Below, in pieces: positions 59,549 to 64,000 of a DNA stretch of 64,000 nucleotides. The stretch is from Methanoculleus taiwanensis (lineage in GTDB: Archaea > Halobacteriota > Methanomicrobia > Methanomicrobiales > Methanoculleaceae), in the NCBI RefSeq assembly GCF_004102725.1, contig NZ_LHQS01000003.1:62001-126000 (forward strand). The letters run 5' to 3'. The notes beneath the pieces were generated by a model that saw nothing but the letters and a program-made list of their open reading frames with translations, did not search any database and was not told where the DNA came from. A program made the position numbers and the translations under genes. Numbering within the stretch: the stretch's first letter is position 1; the number at the start of each line of letters is the position of its first letter.

Positions 59549-60325
59549 ATGGTGTTTGTCCGGGCGTGCGAAGAGATGGCGGAATGCGTCAAAGATGCCG
59601 TATCAGACCTTGTAGGAAGGCCGGAAGGCGCCGAGTACGTGAAGATGGGCGCGGACGGAACACCCACCAAGAAGATCGATCAGGTCGCCGAGGACGCCGT
59701 CGTCGAGTATCTGCGGGAAAAACCGATCTGCAGGACCCTGATCAGCGAGGAACTCGGGAGCATGGATCTCGGCGGCCCGGAAGGGACGATCTTCCTCGAC
59801 CCCATCGACGGCACCTACAACGCCGTCCAGGGGATCCCCTTCTTCGCCCTCTCGATCGGGTACGCCATAGACGGCACGCTCCTGAAAGGCTACGTCCAGA
59901 ACCTCGCCACCGGGGAGACCTTCTCCGCGGAGCGGGGATGCGGGGCGTACCTCGACGGCCGGCCGCTCCGGGTATCGGCGATCTCTCTCCTCGAGGAGAG
60001 CGCCATGAGCGTCTACGGCCGCCGGTTCGACCCGGCACCGGTGCTCCACCTCGGCCGGAGGCTCCGCCGCTGGCGGCTCTTCGGCGCATCGGCTCTCGAA
60101 CTCTGCTACGTCGGGGCGGGGAGAATCGACGGGTTCATCGACTTCCGGGGCACCCTCCGCGTAACCGATGCGGCGGCGGGGATCGTCGTCTGCGAAGAGG
60201 CCGGCGGACGAGCCACCGACCTCGACGGCGGGCCGGTCCGGTTCGGGAATGAGGTCACCACCGGGTACTGCCTCGTCGCCACGAACGGCGTGCTGCACAA
60301 TAAGGTGATCGAGTACCTGAGGTAG
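59549..60325 (+). CDS. Inositol-1-phosphatase / fructose-bisphosphatase family (possible NADP phosphatase)
   Basis: 258 residues. The Li-sensitive phosphatase motifs are ISEELGSMDL (Glu), FLDPIDGTYNAVQG (DPIDGT) and RVTDAAAGIVVCEEAGG in place of the usual W-D-x-a-a-G. Archaeal members act on inositol phosphate, fructose 1,6-bisphosphate and, in the Methanocaldococcus fusion protein, NADP+. The NAD kinase gene begins five bases later, so NADP phosphatase activity is a reasonable proposal. Confidence 0.9.
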   Translation: MVFVRACEEMAECVKDAVSDLVGRPEGAEYVKMGADGTPTKKIDQVAEDAVVEYLREKPICRTLISEELGSMDLGGPEGTIFLDPIDGTYNAVQGIPFFALSIGYAIDGTLLKGYVQNLATGETFSAERGCGAYLDGRPLRVSAISLLEESAMSVYGRRFDPAPVLHLGRRLRRWRLFGASALELCYVGAGRIDGFIDFRGTLRVTDAAAGIVVCEEAGGRATDLDGGPVRFGNEVTTGYCLVATNGVLHNKVIEYLR

Positions 60326-60330
60326 ATGGG

Positions 60331-61143
60331 ATGCGGATAGTACTCATCTCACGGATAGACGACGCCGAGGCGCTCGAGTTCACCGCATCCCTCGCCGGAT
60401 ACCTGACGGGGCTCGGCCACGCCGTCGCCTTCGAGGCGGGGACGGCGAGAAGCCTCGGGAAGGAAGGCATAGCCTTCGAGGATTTCTCCGCCGACCTTGC
60501 CGTCGTCGTCGGCGGCGACGGATCGGTGCTGCTCACCGTGCACCGGATGCGCCGGCAGATCCCGATCCTCGGGATCAACTGGGGCGAGGTCGGGTTTCTC
60601 GCGAACCTCGAGCCGGAAGAGGCGGAGGCCTTCTTCGCCACCCATACGGATACCTTCGAGGTCGAACAGCGGATGCGGATCGCCCTCTCCGTCGGCGGCG
60701 AGGAGTTCGGCACTGCCTTGAACGAAGCGGTCATCGTCACCGAACGGCCGGCAAAGATGCTCAGGTTCTCCGTGCACGTCGACGGGATCGCCGCGGAACG
60801 GTTCAGAGCCGACGGCATTCTCGTCAGCACGCCGACGGGCTCGACCGCCTATGCCATGAGCGCGGGAGGGCCGATCATCGACCCGCGGATCGAGGGATTC
60901 CTCGTTATACCGCTCGCACCCTACATGCTCTCCTCGCGGCCGCACCTGATCAGCAGCGACCGCGCTCTCGATATCCAGCTCGAGACAGAGAAACCCGCCC
61001 ACCTCGTCATCGACGGCCAGAGCACCTTCGAGCTCGAGAAGAACACGGTCATCTCCGTAAGACGCGCAGAAGAGCCGGCACGATTCGTCAGGGTCGGAAA
61101 ACCCTTCTTCGAGAAGGTCGAGTACAAACTTCGCCGCCTCTGA
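60331..61143 (+). CDS. nadK: NAD(+)/NADH kinase
   Basis: 270 residues. The GGDG motif is in VVVGGDGSVLLTVHRM; ALNEAVIVTERPAKM contains the NE motif; VSTPTGSTAYAMSAGGPII is the third conserved segment. It phosphorylates NAD(H) to NADP(H) with ATP or polyphosphate. The gene overlaps no neighbour but is directly coupled to the phosphatase gene upstream. Confidence 0.97.
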   Translation: MRIVLISRIDDAEALEFTASLAGYLTGLGHAVAFEAGTARSLGKEGIAFEDFSADLAVVVGGDGSVLLTVHRMRRQIPILGINWGEVGFLANLEPEEAEAFFATHTDTFEVEQRMRIALSVGGEEFGTALNEAVIVTERPAKMLRFSVHVDGIAAERFRADGILVSTPTGSTAYAMSAGGPIIDPRIEGFLVIPLAPYMLSSRPHLISSDRALDIQLETEKPAHLVIDGQSTFELEKNTVISVRRAEEPARFVRVGKPFFEKVEYKLRRL

Positions 61144-61213
61144 CCGATCTTTTGTCACGGACAGAAGGTTAATGCCACTCTAGGAGAACTCTTCCCCCTA
61201 TAGGAGCGCGATT

Positions 61214-61930
61214 ATGGAAGACCAGATGCGGATGAAACTCCCCTACGCGGCGATAGCAGATATCCTCAAGACCGGCCTTGACCTCAAGGGTTCGCCGGTC
61301 GCGGTGAAACTCGCAAAGAGCCCGGAGGGCATCCCCGAAGGGGTGGAGCCGATCGAGGAGACGGTTCGGCACTGCCAGATGATCAGCAGAGCCCGGAAAG
61401 ACGGCGCCATCTTCTATGCGACGGCGGATAAGCACACCTGCATGGGCGGCAGCTGGGCGCTCGGCCTCAGAGAACTCACCCCGAGCCTCCGCTCCGGAGA
61501 GTTCTACTACAAGCTCGGCAAGTTCGAGAGCTGGGCGGCCTGCATGCGGACGATCAACGCGGTCCCGCACGTGCCCGAGAACGAGACCTACGCCACGGTC
61601 TACGCACCCCTCGAGAAGACGCCGTTCGACCCCCACGTCGTGATCATCGTCGCGTCCCCGCGGAGCATGTTAAAGCTCGCCCAGAGTGCAATCTATAAAC
61701 TCGGCGGACGTATCCAGTCGTCGATGTCGGGTATCCAGTCGGTCTGTGCCGATGCGACGGCGCAGCCGTACCTGACGGGCCAGGCCAACTACTCGCTCGG
61801 CTGCGACGGATCGCGGAAGTTCTCCGGGATCGAGGACGACGAGATGGTCATGGGCATCCCGGCCGAGCTCCTCCCCGAGCTTGCAGAGGCCGTGACCATC
61901 GTCACCGGCGCACCCGGCTCAGTGCGCTAA
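61214..61930 (+). CDS. DUF169 family protein
   Basis: 238 residues. The domain starts DIADILKTGLDLKGSPVAVKL-like and contains CQMISRARKDGAIFYATADKHTCMGGSWALGL, with two conserved Cys that suggest cofactor or metal binding. Methanogen genomes often carry several copies. Function unknown; expected to be cytosolic. Confidence 0.92.
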   Translation: MEDQMRMKLPYAAIADILKTGLDLKGSPVAVKLAKSPEGIPEGVEPIEETVRHCQMISRARKDGAIFYATADKHTCMGGSWALGLRELTPSLRSGEFYYKLGKFESWAACMRTINAVPHVPENETYATVYAPLEKTPFDPHVVIIVASPRSMLKLAQSAIYKLGGRIQSSMSGIQSVCADATAQPYLTGQANYSLGCDGSRKFSGIEDDEMVMGIPAELLPELAEAVTIVTGAPGSVR

Positions 61931-62037
61931 AGAGACACCTTCTTTTTCAGGCCGACGGTGATGAAACCCGGCGAAGTGGGGTCCATTGTAAAAGGCTTAT
62001 CATCACGGCGGGTCAACGTACAGGCAGGTGGTTTTTT

Positions 62038-62538
62038 TTGCGTGTATCCATGAAACTCGAGATGAAGGATACGCCCGGACAGTTGGTTGCCGCGCTCAAA
62101 CCGATATCGTCAGTGGGTGGCAACATCATCGCAGTCATTCACCAGCGTGACCCCTCCTCGACGGCGGAGACACTGGACGTCCAGATCGTGCTCGAACTGC
62201 CGGAGGGCAGGCTCGAGCGGCTGCTCGAACTCCTCCGGGAACAGGGTGTCGACGTGGTGCGGCTCGGAGAGGAACGGCTTTTGCACCAGAGTTCGCTTAT
62301 CCTGATAGGTCATCTCATGCACACGGATCTCTCGGATACGGTCGACCGTATCGACAAAACCGGATTTGCGGAGGTCACGGAGATCTCCCTCGTCATGCCC
62401 GCGATCGATCAGCCCTCTTCGGCACGGATAACCGTCCGTTCGGTCAATCTCGACGATATGAAAGAGGCAATAGCGATTCTCCGCTCGGTTGCGCAGCAGA
62501 AGGACATCCTCATGATCGAACCGCTGGAGGAGATCTGA
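62038..62538 (+). CDS. ACT domain regulatory protein
   Basis: 166 residues from a TTG start placed seven bases after the AGGTGG ribosome-binding site; ATG 62050 is an alternative. Residues 5-75 form an ACT domain (SMKLEMKDTPGQLVAALKPISSVGGNIIAVIHQR) with the Gly that binds amino acid ligands, and the C-terminal half looks like a second, more divergent unit. It overlaps homoserine dehydrogenase by one base (TGATG), so it probably makes a separate regulatory subunit for that enzyme. Confidence 0.9.
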   Translation: MRVSMKLEMKDTPGQLVAALKPISSVGGNIIAVIHQRDPSSTAETLDVQIVLELPEGRLERLLELLREQGVDVVRLGEERLLHQSSLILIGHLMHTDLSDTVDRIDKTGFAEVTEISLVMPAIDQPSSARITVRSVNLDDMKEAIAILRSVAQQKDILMIEPLEEI

Positions 62539-63524
62539 TGCGGATCGCAATCCTCGGTTTCGGCTCGGTCGGCCGGGGCATCGCCCGGGCGATTCTCCAA
62601 AAAGATCTCGGGATCACCGTCACGGGACTCGCCGACTCAAAGAGCGGCCTTATCGACCCGGACGGTATCGATATCGAGGCGGCACTCGCACGAAAGCAGG
62701 AGACCGGCGCTCTCGGCGACCCTGCAGTCCGGCCGATCGACGTCGTCAGAGACGCAGAGTACGACGTTCTCGTCGAGGTGACGCCGACAGACGCCGTAAC
62801 CGGCGAGCCGGCGCTGACGCATATCAGGACCGCGATCGAACTCGGCAGACATATCGTCACGTCGAATAAAGGGCCGATAGCCGTCGCATACGCCGATCTT
62901 GCGGCCGCCGCAGAGAAGCGGGGCGTCTGCCTGAAGTACGAAGCGACCGTCTGCGGCGCGATCCCCCTCATCCATGGCATCGGCGAAGGACTCGCCGGGA
63001 ACAGCGTCTCACGCCTCTACGGCATCTTCAACGGCACCTGCAACTTCATCCTGACCCGGATGTCAGAGGAAGGGCTGACGTACGAGCAAGCGCTCCTCGA
63101 GGCGCGCGAGCTCGGCTATGCCGAGGCCGACCCGACCTACGACGTCAAGGGGATCGACGCCGCGATCAAGCTCGTGATCCTCGCAAACACCGTCTTTCAG
63201 AGACAGAGCACACTTCAGGATGTCGATATCACCGGTATCGACCAGCTCACCCCCGAAGCGCTCAGGCTTGCAGAGGAGCAGGAGTGCACGATACGGCTGA
63301 TCGGTGAGATCGCACCGGCAGAGAATATCCTCCGAGTCTCCCCGCGGATCCTCCAGAAGTCCCATCCCCTCGTGGTCGAGGGGACGCTCAACGCCGTGAC
63401 CGTGGAGACGGACATGGCAGGCGAGATAACGCTCATCGGCAAAGGAGCAGGCTCGATCGAGACGGCAAGCGCCGTCATCGGTGACCTCATCTTCATCCGC
63501 GACAGGTATGTCAAGGGTACTTGA
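62538..63524 (+). CDS. hom: Homoserine dehydrogenase
   Basis: 328 residues. The NAD(P)-binding motif is IAILGFGSVGRGIARAIL; VEVTPTDAVTGEPAL and VTSNKGPIAVAYADL follow; the catalytic part has GIFNGTCNFILTRM and ELGYAEADPTYDVKGIDAAIKLVIL, whose Asp/Lys are the active site. The enzyme reduces aspartate semialdehyde to homoserine for threonine and methionine. It lacks the C-terminal ACT domain of bacterial enzymes; the neighbouring ACT gene may replace it. Confidence 0.97.
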   Translation: MRIAILGFGSVGRGIARAILQKDLGITVTGLADSKSGLIDPDGIDIEAALARKQETGALGDPAVRPIDVVRDAEYDVLVEVTPTDAVTGEPALTHIRTAIELGRHIVTSNKGPIAVAYADLAAAAEKRGVCLKYEATVCGAIPLIHGIGEGLAGNSVSRLYGIFNGTCNFILTRMSEEGLTYEQALLEARELGYAEADPTYDVKGIDAAIKLVILANTVFQRQSTLQDVDITGIDQLTPEALRLAEEQECTIRLIGEIAPAENILRVSPRILQKSHPLVVEGTLNAVTVETDMAGEITLIGKGAGSIETASAVIGDLIFIRDRYVKGT

Positions 63525-64000
63525 ACGAAGGAAACAGTTCCTGCGGCAGATGCGTCAGCTGACGCTTGAAAACGGCTACTTTACGGTGACGGATATCGCG
63601 GACGTAACGGACGTTCCCCGGAGCACCGTCCAGGACTGGATCAACCGCCTCGTGGAAGAGGGGTGCGTAGTTCTTCGCGAAGAGAAACGGGGGCGGCATC
63701 CGGCAGAGTACATGGCGACCAGCGTCATGCCGACGAGCACCTGCCGCCGCATCTTCACCACCATCGACGGCGACTGCGTCGAGATCTATCACGAGTGCAT
63801 GAGCGGCGGATGCGCCGCCTTCTGCGCCTTCCACCACACCCGGGCGGGCGGCGCCCTCACCCGGATTCAGCGGGACGGTACGCTCCTTCGCGAGCGCGCA
63901 CGCCTCGGCCACCAGGATATCGTCATAGGGCTCGACCCGAACGCCGCGGTCGGCATCGCCGGCATTCAGCGGGACGGGGAGTATATCGTCCAGCACATCA
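63508..64000 (+). CDS. Helix-turn-helix protein with Cys-rich region, truncated by window edge
   Basis: The reading frame from ATG 63508 remains open to the end (164 codons). Residues 1-65 form a winged helix (RQLTLENGYFTVTDIADVTDVP, RSTVQDWINRLVEEGCVVLRE). The following segment has a cluster of Cys and His (DCVEIYHECMSGGCAAFCAFHH) which could hold a metal or iron-sulfur cluster, then a repeated 'IQRDG' strand pattern. It overlaps the end of homoserine dehydrogenase by 17 bases, so it may regulate that operon or be coupled to it. Family not recognised. Confidence 0.8.
   Translation, partial: MSRVLERRKQFLRQMRQLTLENGYFTVTDIADVTDVPRSTVQDWINRLVEEGCVVLREEKRGRHPAEYMATSVMPTSTCRRIFTTIDGDCVEIYHECMSGGCAAFCAFHHTRAGGALTRIQRDGTLLRERARLGHQDIVIGLDPNAAVGIAGIQRDGEYIVQHI

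Noticed and set aside
1-64000. CRISPR arrays, tRNA or rRNA genes
   Set aside because: Spacers were read for repeats and tRNA-like T-loops on both strands; none was found. A covariance-model scan would be decisive.

Overview
The window is a stretch of a high-GC euryarchaeal chromosome, most probably a methanogen of the order Methanomicrobiales (Methanoculleus-like). The evidence is archaeal information-processing genes (pelota, ABCE1/Rli1, hypusinated aIF5A, NFACT/RqcH), a euryarchaeal archaellum operon with CheF-linked bacterial-type chemotaxis genes, a FilR1-type regulator, TATA-box promoters with short leaders, and archaellins with class III signal peptides. The genus is an inference from protein style; no 16S rRNA or methanogenesis gene is present.

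Layout. 1-4045: end of a peroxiredoxin, two small membrane proteins, an N-formylglutamate amidohydrolase-like enzyme, a short RecQ helicase and a PspC protein. 4114-10405: a tightly overlapping uvrA-uvrC-uvrB repair operon (minus strand). 10604-18364: small regulatory, sensory and metabolic genes (PRC-barrel, ChaB, PAS protein, UbiA-family prenyltransferase, FilR1-type regulator, B12/radical SAM enzyme, phosphoesterase, CYTH protein, NACHT/STAND-like ATPase). 18667-24730: a protein-folding and ribosome-rescue neighbourhood (FKBP; pelota overlapping RqcH; divergent EMC6-like membrane protein plus ABCE1). 24882-38951: one uninterrupted minus-strand run of archaellum genes (flaD/E, flaG/F-like, flaH, flaI, flaJ, an acidic membrane protein), then cheF, cheY, cheB, cheA, cheC, cheD and a secreted beta-propeller protein. 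No cheR, separate cheW or methyl-accepting receptor lies in the window.

39614-53355 is a surface-glycan accessory region: polysaccharide deacetylase, ATP-grasp ligase, two methyltransferases, a sugar-formyltransferase-like enzyme, a flippase, two GT4 and one GT2 glycosyltransferases and a large multispanning GT-C-like protein. Its core (about 42.1-45.1 kb) is strikingly AT-rich and looks horizontally acquired. 53.5-55.6 kb holds a decayed IS630 transposase and an apparently intact IS5-family element whose transposase needs a -1 frameshift. Two tandem archaellin genes follow (55597-56822), 17 kb from the archaellum machinery, with a perfect hairpin at the predicted 5' end of their transcript.

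57180-64000 returns to housekeeping genes: a Thr/Pro-linker surface protein, agmatinase and aIF5A (both linked to hypusine/polyamine metabolism), an IMPase/FBPase-NADP phosphatase-like gene directly upstream of NAD kinase, a DUF169 protein, an ACT-domain protein fused by overlap to homoserine dehydrogenase, and a helix-turn-helix gene with a Cys-rich region that runs off the right edge. The best candidates for something little described are the acidic membrane protein wedged between flaJ and cheF, the beta-propeller co-transcribed with cheD, the pelota/RqcH/EMC6/ABCE1 neighbourhood, and the archaellin leader hairpin. No tRNA, rRNA or CRISPR array was seen.
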